Shown piece after piece: positions 1 to 6,891 of a stretch of 8,100 bases of DNA (its first letter is position 1; the number at the start of each line of letters is the position of its first letter). The notes under the pieces were generated by a model. That model searched no databases, had not been told where the DNA came from, and was given only the letters and a program-made list of their open reading frames with translations. Origin of the DNA: Magnetococcales bacterium (GTDB lineage: Bacteria > Pseudomonadota > Magnetococcia > Magnetococcales > Magnetaquicoccaceae); the NCBI GenBank assembly GCA_015229095.1, contig JADGCE010000121.1, positions 1-8,100 on the forward strand, read 5' to 3'. The position numbers and the translations under genes are program-made.

Positions 1-26
1 GGGTGCCGTGTTGTGACGACGGTCGC

Positions 27-491
27 TCACCGTTCCGGCAGCACCTCCAGCAACTCCACCTCAAACACCAGCGTCGAGGAGGGGGCAATCAATAATCCCG
101 CACCCCCGTTGCCATAGGCGATTTCTGCGGGCACGACAAACCGGTATTGGCTCCCCACCGACATCAACTGCAACCCCTCCCGCCAGCCGGAGATGACCTC
201 CAGCAGCCCAAAGGCAATCGGTTGGCGGCGGGCATAGGAGCTGTCAAACTCCAAACCGTTGACCAGTGTGCCTCGGTAGTGGACCAACACGCGACTGGAA
301 AATCCGGGTTTCACCCCCTCCGCTGCCCGCAACACCTCCCATTGCAAACCGCTGCGTGTGGTTGTCACGCCCGGACGTTGACCATTTTCCTGACGATATT
401 TTTCCCCTACCCGCCGATGGTAGGACTCCCGTTTGGGCCCCAACGCCAGATTGAACAACCGAATCCACAGTTTTCCCAAAAATCTTTTCAC
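27..491 (-). CDS. FKBP-type peptidyl-prolyl cis-trans isomerase
   Basis: Predicted proline isomerase and folding helper of the FKBP family, 154 aa. The single FKBP domain spans about residues 47-151. Residues lining the FKBP12 pocket are present by alignment from memory: Y72 in VHYRGTL, D83 in FDSS, F94, V99-I100-W103 in VISGW, Y126 in AYG, and F143 in LVFEVELL. The C-terminal half reads like bacterial FklB/FkpA proteins. The first 18 residues are basic and hydrophobic (KLWIRLFNLALG) but show no clear signal-peptidase site, so location is uncertain: cytoplasmic or loosely membrane-associated. The start is a GTG at 491-489, chosen because AGGAG (505-501) lies 9 bases upstream and no in-frame ATG precedes the domain closely. 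It is the last gene visible in the minus-strand series, 72 bases after the DUF790 gene, so it may be co-transcribed. The family is certain; the client protein is unknown. Confidence 0.93.
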   Translation of the reverse strand: MKRFLGKLWIRLFNLALGPKRESYHRRVGEKYRQENGQRPGVTTTRSGLQWEVLRAAEGVKPGFSSRVLVHYRGTLVNGLEFDSSYARRQPIAFGLLEVISGWREGLQLMSVGSQYRFVVPAEIAYGNGGAGLLIAPSSTLVFEVELLEVLPER

Positions 492-563
492 AATTGTCAG
501 CTCCTGTTGAGTAGCATGCCTTCACCGATTTTTTTTGACCGCACCACTCCGCCTGTATCTGTT

Positions 564-1859
564 TCAGCCAACCGCCGCGTTGCGAAAAGTGTCCAGGCAG
601 GCCAATACGCGCTTGACAGGCGGAAAAACATTGAACGCAAAACCATGCTGTTGATACCAGGCCGACCCCTCCAACAGGGCCTGACTCTCCGCCTGCCGGG
701 TCAAAAAACGGTCCACACCAACCGCCAACAGCGGCCCGGTCGACCGCTGTTCTGCCAAGCCCCGCAGGCGCCGCTGCAGTTGGCCCGCATGCCAACGATG
801 AAACAGTTCCAGATGGACCAGCAAGCCGCTTTCATGGCGAAAACTGAAATCTGGAACAAACCACTCCTGCTTGCCCAGTTCCAACAACTCCGGATTTTCC
901 TGGATGGTCCAGGTCGGCACCGACTGGCTGAATGAGAGGGAAAACTGTTCAAATTCCTCCGGCCAATAGCCATGTGTCTGGGTAAAATGGGAGCGCAACC
1001 CCATGCTGTCATCCAGCTTCAAGCGCGCCGGTCCATGCTGTGGGCGGCGGTTGGCCACCTGGCCCGGCGCAGCCTGGAGCGGCACATCAATGTCGGCCTG
1101 TACCTGCCAATGGCTCAAAGAACAGACCGCAGGGAAAAAGTTTGCCAGTAATATACCATATTTGCGACTGTTTTCAAACAGGCTCAGCGGCCCGTCCAAT
1201 TGTATATGGAACCCTCCCGCCGGAGAACGGGTGATGCGCGCCAACAGACGAAAAAATTTCAGATACCGGAAAAATGGCCGCAACACCCCCACATCCGATT
1301 CATCCGTGTCGATGGACAACGCCTGTGACCACCACAACAACCCCTGGGCCTGGGCCATGTTGTAGCGGTGCAGCAGGGCCTCCGGTGCGAGGGGCTTGAA
1401 AGCGAGCAGACTTTGACGGGCTGGCAAATCCCGGTACAGACGGGTTGCCAACAGATCCGCCGGCATCGACAGGAGGTCGCCCACCCGCTGGCGATACACC
1501 TCCAGGTTATTGCTGCCGGAAACGGTCGTCTGTTCCTCCTGGGAGGGCGCACGCAATATCCGGGCAGCCTCGCTGAAAACCTGCATGCGCCACTGCTCCA
1601 ACTCGGCGTCCGTCTCCTCGAAGGTGCAGCGGTCCAGCAGCAACTTGTTCAATCCTTTGGCCACCAGGGGTGAACGGGTTGTATTCTGGATGGGGAGGGT
1701 CAATTCGGTCAACTCTTCCCGGCTGTAGCCACACCCCGACTCATACACCAGGGCCAAGGTCTCCGCCACCTCCTGCCAATGACGATCCTTGGGGTCCAAA
1801 AAACGGGGGGTGATGCTTTGATTGCGCCGATCAAAACGCAGCAGATCCCGAGTCAGCAT
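564..1859 (-). CDS. DUF790 / Bax1-like nuclease family protein
   Basis: A 431-aa protein of the DUF790 family, whose studied archaeal member Bax1 is a structure-specific DNA endonuclease that binds the XPB helicase. The opening (MLTRDLLRF, then a lid-like helical part with residues such as LVAKGLNKLLLDR at about 65-77) and a middle region with LHRYNMAQAQGLLWW (about 163-177) are typical of the family. The C-terminal part looks like a PD-(D/E)xK nuclease: VPDFSF (P336-D337) followed by LELFHRW (E351-W356), then LAVGVDRFL. Family members usually have an EIVGFW-like string there, so the site is divergent. The reading frame stays open 67 codons further upstream, but that extension is antisense-like shadow inside cca. 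ATG 1859 is chosen because it begins the conserved N-terminus and forms ATGCTGA with the cca stop, implying translational coupling. No XPB gene is in this window. Substrate (DNA or RNA) is unknown. Confidence 0.83.
   Translation of the reverse strand: MLTRDLLRFDRRNQSITPRFLDPKDRHWQEVAETLALVYESGCGYSREELTELTLPIQNTTRSPLVAKGLNKLLLDRCTFEETDAELEQWRMQVFSEAARILRAPSQEEQTTVSGSNNLEVYRQRVGDLLSMPADLLATRLYRDLPARQSLLAFKPLAPEALLHRYNMAQAQGLLWWSQALSIDTDESDVGVLRPFFRYLKFFRLLARITRSPAGGFHIQLDGPLSLFENSRKYGILLANFFPAVCSLSHWQVQADIDVPLQAAPGQVANRRPQHGPARLKLDDSMGLRSHFTQTHGYWPEEFEQFSLSFSQSVPTWTIQENPELLELGKQEWFVPDFSFRHESGLLVHLELFHRWHAGQLQRRLRGLAEQRSTGPLLAVGVDRFLTRQAESQALLEGSAWYQQHGFAFNVFPPVKRVLACLDTFRNAAVG
1853..1859 (-). 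promoter_or_regulatory. Start/stop overlap ATGCTGA coupling cca to the DUF790 gene
   Basis: The DUF790 start codon (1859-1857) precedes the cca stop TGA (1855-1853) on the same strand, giving a 7-base overlap in different frames. Such overlaps normally couple translation of the downstream gene to termination of the upstream one. This supports both the chosen start and joint production of the two proteins. Confidence 0.7.
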
Positions 1860-3109
1860 GGCGGCTCCTGCAACACCGCGCGCACCCGCACAATCCGTTC
1901 CTGATGGATGGCTGCCCCCAGCGCGCTTCCCTGCAAACCGGCGTGTCGCCAGGGGGTCACATCGATACCCACACAGGCACGCCCACAACGGCGCAATACC
2001 GCACCTGCGGGATACTCTTCCCCTTCCCTGCCCAGGCGACCATTGGCATCCGCATGGCACACTGTGATAAATTCTTCCATAAAATCAGTATGATGAAAAG
2101 CGTTCAGCCGCGCAAGCAGGCGCACCACCTTGCCGGGCCTCATCTCTCGCACGCGGTGGCACTGGAGATGATATTGGGCGGCGGCCAGGGCCAACTTTCT
2201 GAACGCCGTGGGTACATGCACACGGTCACACAATCCGTGAATCCGGGCAACCCCCCGCGTTTCGTGACCATAATGGTGCGGCAAAAGGGTCTGGGGCGTC
2301 TCGGCCTTTCCCACATCGTGCAGCAGTGCCGCAAAACGGACCCGGGGAGAATCGCTCAACCGGCACGCCTGAGCCAGGGTCAGACGGGTGTGCTGCCAGA
2401 CATCCCCTTCCGGATGGTACAGGGGCGGTTGCGGTATGCCCACCAGGGCGGCCAGTTCGGGAAACAGCACGGCCAGGGCTCCGCACTGCTGCAAGAGGTC
2501 AAAAAAGGCCAGGGGATTGGCCGTTGTCAGGGCTTTCACACTCTCCTGCCAGATGCGCTCCATCGCCACGGTTTGCAATTCCCCTGCAGCCACCAGGTTG
2601 CTCAACAAAACCAGTGTCTCCGGGGCAACCCGAAAGCCCAAGTGCCAAAAGCGGGCCAGAAAGCGGGCCACCCGCAGCACCCGCAAGGGATCCTCCACAA
2701 AGGCGGGAGAGACATGCCGCAGCAGACGGTTTTTGAGATCCTCCTGGCCGCCAAAGGGGTCGATAATGGCCCCCGTGCTGTCCATGGCCATGGCGTTGAT
2801 GGTCAAATCCCGGCGGGCCAGATCCTCCTCCAGGGTGACATCGGCAGAGACCTGGGTGGCAAAGCCCCGATAACCCGGCCCCGTTTTGCGCTCCTGCCGG
2901 GCCAGGGCATAGGCCTCCCCGCTTTCCGGGTGCAAAAAGACAGGAAAATCGGCGCCGACTTGCATAAATCCCCTGGCTTGCAGGGTTTGGGGCGTCTCGC
3001 CTACCACCACCCAGTCCCGATCCGGGGCGGGCAAACCCAGCAGATGGTCCCGCACCCACCCACCCACCCGATACAGCCGCTGCAACGGCTCTCCGGCGCG
3101 GGCTGGCAT
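1853..3109 (-). CDS. cca: CCA-adding tRNA nucleotidyltransferase with HD domain
   Basis: Adds or repairs the 3'-terminal CCA of tRNAs using CTP and ATP. The 418-aa protein matches the Escherichia coli type (412 aa) along its length. Visible motifs are RVGGWVRDHLLG (14-25), the metal-binding DRD (D30, D32) followed by WVVVG, the RRDLTINAMA motif (99-108), EDPLRVLRVARF (139-150), and an HD phosphohydrolase motif LLHDVGK (H264-D265). HD-bearing members of this type can also have phosphatase and phosphodiesterase activities; that is family knowledge, not shown here. The frame is open 41 codons further upstream inside rtcB, but ATG 3109 is preferred because homologues begin just before the VGG(A/W)VRD motif and AAGGG lies 7-8 bases before it. 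The rtcB stop is one base upstream (TGAGATG), and the cca stop overlaps the next gene by 7 bases. The gene therefore sits in the middle of a coupled series. Confidence 0.95.
   Translation of the reverse strand: MPARAGEPLQRLYRVGGWVRDHLLGLPAPDRDWVVVGETPQTLQARGFMQVGADFPVFLHPESGEAYALARQERKTGPGYRGFATQVSADVTLEEDLARRDLTINAMAMDSTGAIIDPFGGQEDLKNRLLRHVSPAFVEDPLRVLRVARFLARFWHLGFRVAPETLVLLSNLVAAGELQTVAMERIWQESVKALTTANPLAFFDLLQQCGALAVLFPELAALVGIPQPPLYHPEGDVWQHTRLTLAQACRLSDSPRVRFAALLHDVGKAETPQTLLPHHYGHETRGVARIHGLCDRVHVPTAFRKLALAAAQYHLQCHRVREMRPGKVVRLLARLNAFHHTDFMEEFITVCHADANGRLGREGEEYPAGAVLRRCGRACVGIDVTPWRHAGLQGSALGAAIHQERIVRVRAVLQEPPC
3049..3069 (-). other. G-quadruplex motif at the start of cca coding strand
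   Basis: The coding strand reads GGGTGGGTGGGTGGG (3069 down to 3055), followed by TGC and a fifth GGG run (3051-3049). Four G-triplets with single-T loops form the most stable class of parallel quadruplex known for DNA and RNA. It lies at nucleotides 41-61 of the cca message and encodes the conserved VGGWVR residues. The motif is directly visible; folding in the cell is inference, since protein constraint alone could produce it. Confidence 0.6.
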
Positions 3110-3110
3110 C

Positions 3111-4334
3111 TCAACCCTTGACACAGACAAGCTGTTTGAGCGTATGGAGAATTTCCACCAAATCGGCCTGCTGGGCCATGACGGTATGAATATCCTTGTA
3201 GGCTGCCGGAATTTCATCCAGGACGGCGGCATCCTTGCGGCAGGTGACCCCGGCGGTCTGTTGCTCCAGGTCCGCCTTGCTGAACCGACGCTTTGCCTCG
3301 CCTCGGCTCATCACGCGACCAGCCCCATGGGCGCTGGAGCAAAAGGTTTGCGGATTGCCTCTGCCCCGCACGATATAACTCTTGGCCCCCATGGAACCCG
3401 GCACAATGCCCAGGTCGGTTTTGCGGGCACGGATGGCCCCCTTGCGGGTTACCCAGACACTTTGCTTGAAATGTTGCTCCCGTTCCATGGTGTTGTGATG
3501 GCAGTCGATGACCTCCCCGACGATCGCCACCGGCGTTCCCAGGCAGTCGGCCAAAGTTGCGAGGATCGCCTGCCGCATGAAAGTGCGATTGGCCTTTGCA
3601 AAACCCTGTGCCCAGGCGACACAGCTTACATAATCCGCGAACGCAGCCGTCCCCTCCTGCAGAGAGGCCAGATCGGGGTCGGGTAGCTGCTTGAGGCGGC
3701 TTCCCATCTCCTGGCGCGCCCATTCGATAAAATAGGTGCCGATGCGATTGCCAATGCCCCGTGAGCCCGAATGCAGCATCAACCACACCTGCCGGTTTTC
3801 ATCCAGACAAAGTTCGATAAAATGGTTGCCCGTCCCCAGCGTGCCCAGATGGCGCTCCCCGTTGACCCGGTCATGCAGCAGTTTGGGATGACGTTTCAAC
3901 ACATCGGGCAACTGCTGTGGCAGGCCAAAGGTTGCCCAGTAACTCTGCAATGCCGGTGGCACCCTCTGCCAGGCCCCTCGATCCATGGCTCCCCCCTGAT
4001 GGGTGCGGCCATGGGGCACTGCCTCCTCTATGGCATGCTGCAACGCTTCGGCCTGCTGTTCCAGCACCGTTGCCTTCATGTCCAGCTTGACTGCCTGCAT
4101 GCCACAGCCGATATCCACGCCCACCGCCGCCGGTATGACAGCTCCCTGGGTAGGTATCACCGAACCGATCACCGCGCCCCGACCAGCATGCACATCGGGC
4201 ATCGCTGCAACATGCTTGAAAATAAAGGGAAGAGTTGCCACATTCATCAGTTGCTGCCGGGATGAATGGTCCAGGGTATCGGTGTAGACATAGACCGGAA
4301 CCCGTCCGGTGTGTATGATCTCGTAGATGGGCAT
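3111..4334 (-). CDS. rtcB: RtcB RNA-splicing ligase
   Basis: GTP- and Mn-dependent RNA ligase that joins 2',3'-cyclic phosphate or 3'-phosphate ends to 5'-OH ends, used in tRNA or rRNA repair in bacteria. The length (407 aa from ATG 4334) equals that of E. coli RtcB (408 aa). Expected active-site residues are all visible: C77 in GVDIGCGM, H171 in GNHFIEL, H188 in LHSGSRGIG, H279/H280 in CHHN, and the guanylylated histidine H336 in SSAHGAGRVMSR. MPDVHAGRG (46-54) is the conserved N-terminal motif. A GTG two codons upstream (4340) is an alternative start; GGGGA (4349-4345) lies 10 bases from the ATG but only 4 from the GTG, favouring the ATG. No rtcA cyclase, rtcR regulator or archease gene is next to it. 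Instead gloB precedes it by 27 bases and cca follows after one base, pointing to a role in RNA 3'-end repair with Cca. Confidence 0.95.
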   Translation of the reverse strand: MPIYEIIHTGRVPVYVYTDTLDHSSRQQLMNVATLPFIFKHVAAMPDVHAGRGAVIGSVIPTQGAVIPAAVGVDIGCGMQAVKLDMKATVLEQQAEALQHAIEEAVPHGRTHQGGAMDRGAWQRVPPALQSYWATFGLPQQLPDVLKRHPKLLHDRVNGERHLGTLGTGNHFIELCLDENRQVWLMLHSGSRGIGNRIGTYFIEWARQEMGSRLKQLPDPDLASLQEGTAAFADYVSCVAWAQGFAKANRTFMRQAILATLADCLGTPVAIVGEVIDCHHNTMEREQHFKQSVWVTRKGAIRARKTDLGIVPGSMGAKSYIVRGRGNPQTFCSSAHGAGRVMSRGEAKRRFSKADLEQQTAGVTCRKDAAVLDEIPAAYKDIHTVMAQQADLVEILHTLKQLVCVKG

Positions 4335-4361
4335 GGGCACACATTCCCCGACCGTCGGTTT

Positions 4362-5129
4362 CTAGAAAGAGTTCCGTTTTTTGCGAATGGAGGCGAACAC
4401 CTGCGCTGCCCCCTGCCCTGACAGGCCGAGCGTGCTGGCGAAAGCGGGCTGATCCGCCCGCAAAAAGGGATTGTACTGCTTTTCCTTGCCCAACGGCCAG
4501 GGCATGGTTGGTTGTTCCTGGTCGGTCTGTTGAAAAATTTCCGGCAGCAAGCCCTGCAAGTCGGTGTTGTTCGGCTCCAGAAAGCAGGCAAACTGAAAAT
4601 TACTCAACGTGTATTCATGGGCGGCGCAGAGTTGAGTGGCATCGGGCAGGGCACGGATTTTCAAAAGGCTTTCCCACATCTGCTCCGGGCTCCCTTCAAA
4701 CAGACGACCACACCCAAAACGAAACAGGGTATCGCCGGCAAACAATGCATCTTGAACTCGGTAGACCACGTGGCCCAGTGTATGACCAGGCACCGCCATA
4801 ACCTCCGCCTTCCACCTCCCCATCTCCACCTGCTCTCCATCCTGCACCGCGATGTCCAGCGGGGGCAGTCGATGACGGTCTCGTGCCGCGCCGATCACCC
4901 GGGGGCCAAACTGGCGACGCAGCGGCTCGACACCGCCGATATGGTCGTGGTGGTGGTGGGTCAGCAGGATGTGGGAGAGAGAGGCAGAGTGGCTTTCCAG
5001 ATAACGTCTGACCGGTTCGGCTTCACCCGGGTCCACAGCTGCCCAGTGCCGGGGAGCGGTTTCAAACATCCAGACATAATTATCTTTCAGTGCGGGGATG
5101 GGCTCGACCCGCAGGGAATGTTCGGGCAT
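4362..5129 (-). CDS. gloB: Hydroxyacylglutathione hydrolase (glyoxalase II)
   Basis: Hydrolyses S-lactoylglutathione to lactate and glutathione, the second step of methylglyoxal detoxification in the cytoplasm. The 255-aa protein has the usual length. It shows the metallo-beta-lactamase fold signature THHHHDH (57-63; metal ligands H58, H60, D62, H63), GHT with H116, AGDTLF with bridging D133, and AAHEYT with H171. The opening (PIPALKDNYVWMF) and the C-terminal NPFLRAD region are typical of GloB. ATG 5129 is the natural start; only a weak GGTGGA precedes it by about 8 bases. It stands first in the minus-strand series and is divergent from a methyltransferase gene 41 bases away, a pairing often seen in Alphaproteobacteria. 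The stop is TAG, followed after 27 bases by rtcB. No glyoxalase I gene is in the window. Confidence 0.94.
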   Translation of the reverse strand: MPEHSLRVEPIPALKDNYVWMFETAPRHWAAVDPGEAEPVRRYLESHSASLSHILLTHHHHDHIGGVEPLRRQFGPRVIGAARDRHRLPPLDIAVQDGEQVEMGRWKAEVMAVPGHTLGHVVYRVQDALFAGDTLFRFGCGRLFEGSPEQMWESLLKIRALPDATQLCAAHEYTLSNFQFACFLEPNNTDLQGLLPEIFQQTDQEQPTMPWPLGKEKQYNPFLRADQPAFASTLGLSGQGAAQVFASIRKKRNSF

Positions 5130-5132
5130 AAT
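5104..5132 (+). promoter_or_regulatory. Possible sigma70 promoter for methyltransferase-xerD
   Basis: TCGACC (5104-5109, 4 of 6 to TTGACA) is separated by 17 bases from CATAAT (5127-5132, 5 of 6 to TATAAT). This would start RNA near 5139, about 31 bases before the methyltransferase ATG. The -10 overlaps the gloB start codon on the other strand (5129-5127), so polymerase binding here could interfere with gloB transcription. Such matches arise by chance, so confidence is modest. Confidence 0.35.
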
Positions 5133-5170
5133 TTACGTCCACCACAGAACCAAAGCGAGATGCCAAGACG

Positions 5171-5953
5171 ATGATGCTGGAGGCTGCCACACTACACACC
5201 TGGTACAACGCTCCCCAAGGGCGAACGGTCGCCCGTTTGGTTGGGGAGGTCATGATACAGTGGCTGCGTAACAGCCGATCCCCCATTAGAATACTGGGAC
5301 TGGGCTTTGCGCAACCCTATCTGGATCAGATCATCTATTTTTTACCCAAGGAGCGTTGTGGCAGGCCTTTGGGTGCCTCTCCGGCTGAGATGGGCGTGAT
5401 GGCTTGGCCCGCAGGGCAACCCAATTGTCTGGCACAAGTCCGCCCGGATGCTCTGCCTTTTGCCGACGAACAGTTTGACCAGGTGATCATGGCCCACGTT
5501 CTGGAGGGCAGTGAATCGCCGCAGGCCACGTTGCGGGAAACCTGGCGTGTGCTTGCCCCTGGAGGTCGGTTGTTGTGCATGGTACCCAATCGGGGTGGCT
5601 TGTGGGCGCGAAGGGACAGTACACCTTTTGGTTGTGGTCGCCCTTTTTCCCCTGGACAACTGACTGCCCTGCTCACCGAGTCGTTGTTTTTGCCCCGTCA
5701 GTCCCGTTTTGCACTGTTCATGCCGCCTTTTGCGGAACACCATTTTCCCAGGGCCGCACCCGCCTGGGAGAAGGCGGGCAATCGTTGGTTCGCGCCATTG
5801 GGCGGTGTCATTCTCTGCGAAGCGGAGAAGGTTGTCTATGCCACATCCCTGCCCAGCAAACAGGGCAGCAACCTGAAAACCCGCCGTCGTCCCCTCTCCC
5901 CGACAACGGCGGCTGTTCCCTGTGAAAACAGTGCCACGGAGTATGAAAAATAA
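5171..5953 (+). CDS. Class I SAM-dependent methyltransferase, gloB-adjacent family
   Basis: A 260-aa protein with a Rossmann-type methyltransferase core. The SAM-binding motif I is ILGLGFAQPYL (41-51). The acidic/motif-IV region is LPFADEQFDQVIMAHVLEGSE (95-115), and the post-core motif is RETWRVLAPGGRLLCMVPN (122-140). GLWARRDSTPFGCGRPFSPGQL (143-164) is a string typical of the uncharacterised methyltransferases encoded next to gloB in Alphaproteobacteria. The substrate is unknown, and the conserved pairing only hints at a link with glutathione or aldehyde metabolism. The last 35 residues (about 226-260) are polar, proline-rich and probably disordered. The start is one of two adjacent ATGs (5171 or 5174) with a weak upstream purine stretch. 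Its TAA stop overlaps the xerD start by one base (TAATG), so the two genes are likely co-translated. Confidence 0.86.
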   Translation: MMLEAATLHTWYNAPQGRTVARLVGEVMIQWLRNSRSPIRILGLGFAQPYLDQIIYFLPKERCGRPLGASPAEMGVMAWPAGQPNCLAQVRPDALPFADEQFDQVIMAHVLEGSESPQATLRETWRVLAPGGRLLCMVPNRGGLWARRDSTPFGCGRPFSPGQLTALLTESLFLPRQSRFALFMPPFAEHHFPRAAPAWEKAGNRWFAPLGGVILCEAEKVVYATSLPSKQGSNLKTRRRPLSPTTAAVPCENSATEYEK

Positions 5954-6873
5954 TGCAGGATGCCGACCTTGTAAGGGATTTTCTGGATGATCTCCTGGTG
6001 GAGGAGGGGCTGGCTTCCAATACCCTGGAGGCCTATCGTCTTGATCTGGCCGGGTTGACGGCATTTTTGGCCACCCATTGCCGGGTTGGGCAGACTGTCG
6101 GTCTTGCCACGGTGACTCCGGAGGATTTGGCCAATTTTCTGGAATATCTGTTTCACCAGAAGATGAGCAGCACCAGCGTGGCGCGCAAAATGTCGGCCAT
6201 TCGTCGTTTTTACCGCCATTTGCTGGTAACGGAACAGCGCAGCGACGATCCTACCCGCCTGCTCTCCTCGCCCAAGGCGCGGCGGTCGTTGCCGAAAATT
6301 TTTGATGAAGCCGAGGTCAATGCCCTGTTGTCTGCCCCGGAGCAGGACAACGAATTGGGTGTGCGGGACGCTGCCATGCTGGAGTTGCTCTATGCCACCG
6401 GTCTGCGGGTTTCCGAACTGGTCACCCTGCGCACCGACAGCCTCGATACCGACATGGGCATGCTCCGTGTGGTGGGCAAAGGGGACAAGGAGCGGTTGAT
6501 ACCGGTTGGAGAGATGGCGTTGGAACGTATCGCCCACTATCAGCGGGTCGCCCGTCCGCTGTTGTTGGCCGCACGACCGGCCACGACGGCCCTGTTCGTC
6601 ACCCATCGGGGTCAGGCCATGACCCGGCAAAATTTTTGGTATATCATCCGCCGCCATGCGGTGAATGCGGGTATTCTGAAACCCATCTCCCCCCATCTGC
6701 TGCGTCACTCCTTCGCGGTGCATCTTCTCAATCACGACGCCGATTTGCGAGCCATACAGATGATGTTGGGACATGCGGACATTTCCACGACCGAAATCTA
6801 CACCCACGTCAGCAAGGTGCGTATGAAGCAGGTTCATGCCCGGTTTCATCCCCGTGCCTCCTCACCGGTTTGA
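5953..6873 (+). CDS. xerD: Site-specific tyrosine recombinase XerD
   Basis: Recombinase that with XerC resolves chromosome dimers at dif near the division septum, activated by FtsK. The 306-aa protein has an N-terminal core-binding domain (about 5-90) and a catalytic domain (about 110-295). The full catalytic set is visible: R152 (ATGLRVSELV), K176 (VGKGDKE), H248 and R251 (HLLRHSF), H274 (LGHADISTT) and the nucleophile Y283 (IYTHV). XerD is preferred over XerC because of the NHDADLRAIQMMLGHADISTTEIYTHV-type segment (260-286) and the HPRA near the C-terminus, both of which match E. coli XerD. GGAG about 11 bases upstream inside the methyltransferase gene can serve as ribosome site. The order fits a housekeeping recombinase rather than an integrase: no mobile genes or attachment-site duplications are seen beside it. 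Confidence 0.93.
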   Translation: MQDADLVRDFLDDLLVEEGLASNTLEAYRLDLAGLTAFLATHCRVGQTVGLATVTPEDLANFLEYLFHQKMSSTSVARKMSAIRRFYRHLLVTEQRSDDPTRLLSSPKARRSLPKIFDEAEVNALLSAPEQDNELGVRDAAMLELLYATGLRVSELVTLRTDSLDTDMGMLRVVGKGDKERLIPVGEMALERIAHYQRVARPLLLAARPATTALFVTHRGQAMTRQNFWYIIRRHAVNAGILKPISPHLLRHSFAVHLLNHDADLRAIQMMLGHADISTTEIYTHVSKVRMKQVHARFHPRASSPV

Positions 6874-6891
6874 ACACGGGGAAGCGGAACC

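Noticed and set aside
147..935. Plus-strand open frame of 262 codons opposite FKBP and the DUF790 gene
   Set aside because: It covers two real minus-strand genes and their gap, with no domain resemblance and a composition typical of a shadow frame.
1860..2060. N-terminal extension of the DUF790 frame
   Set aside because: These 67 codons overlap the 3' end of cca, encode Arg/Gly/Cys-rich sequence unlike the family, and precede the conserved MLTRDLL start with its coupling overlap.
2645..2670. Short direct repeat AAGCGGGCCAG in cca
   Set aside because: It encodes the VARFLARF segment of a conserved family motif and is explained by protein sequence.
1904..3121. Long plus-strand open frame (405 codons) opposite cca
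   Set aside because: It is antisense to a clearly conserved cca gene, shows no recognisable family motif, and is rich in Gln, His, Gly and Arg as expected from reading a GC-rich gene backwards.
3110..3232. N-terminal extension of the cca frame into rtcB
   Set aside because: Homologues begin a few residues before VGGxVRD, and the extension overlaps the conserved C-terminus of rtcB.
4348..4358. Inverted repeat CCGAC-C-GTCGG in the gloB-rtcB gap as a terminator or attenuator
   Set aside because: The arms are only five bases with a one-base loop, there is no following T-run, and it abuts the rtcB ribosome site.
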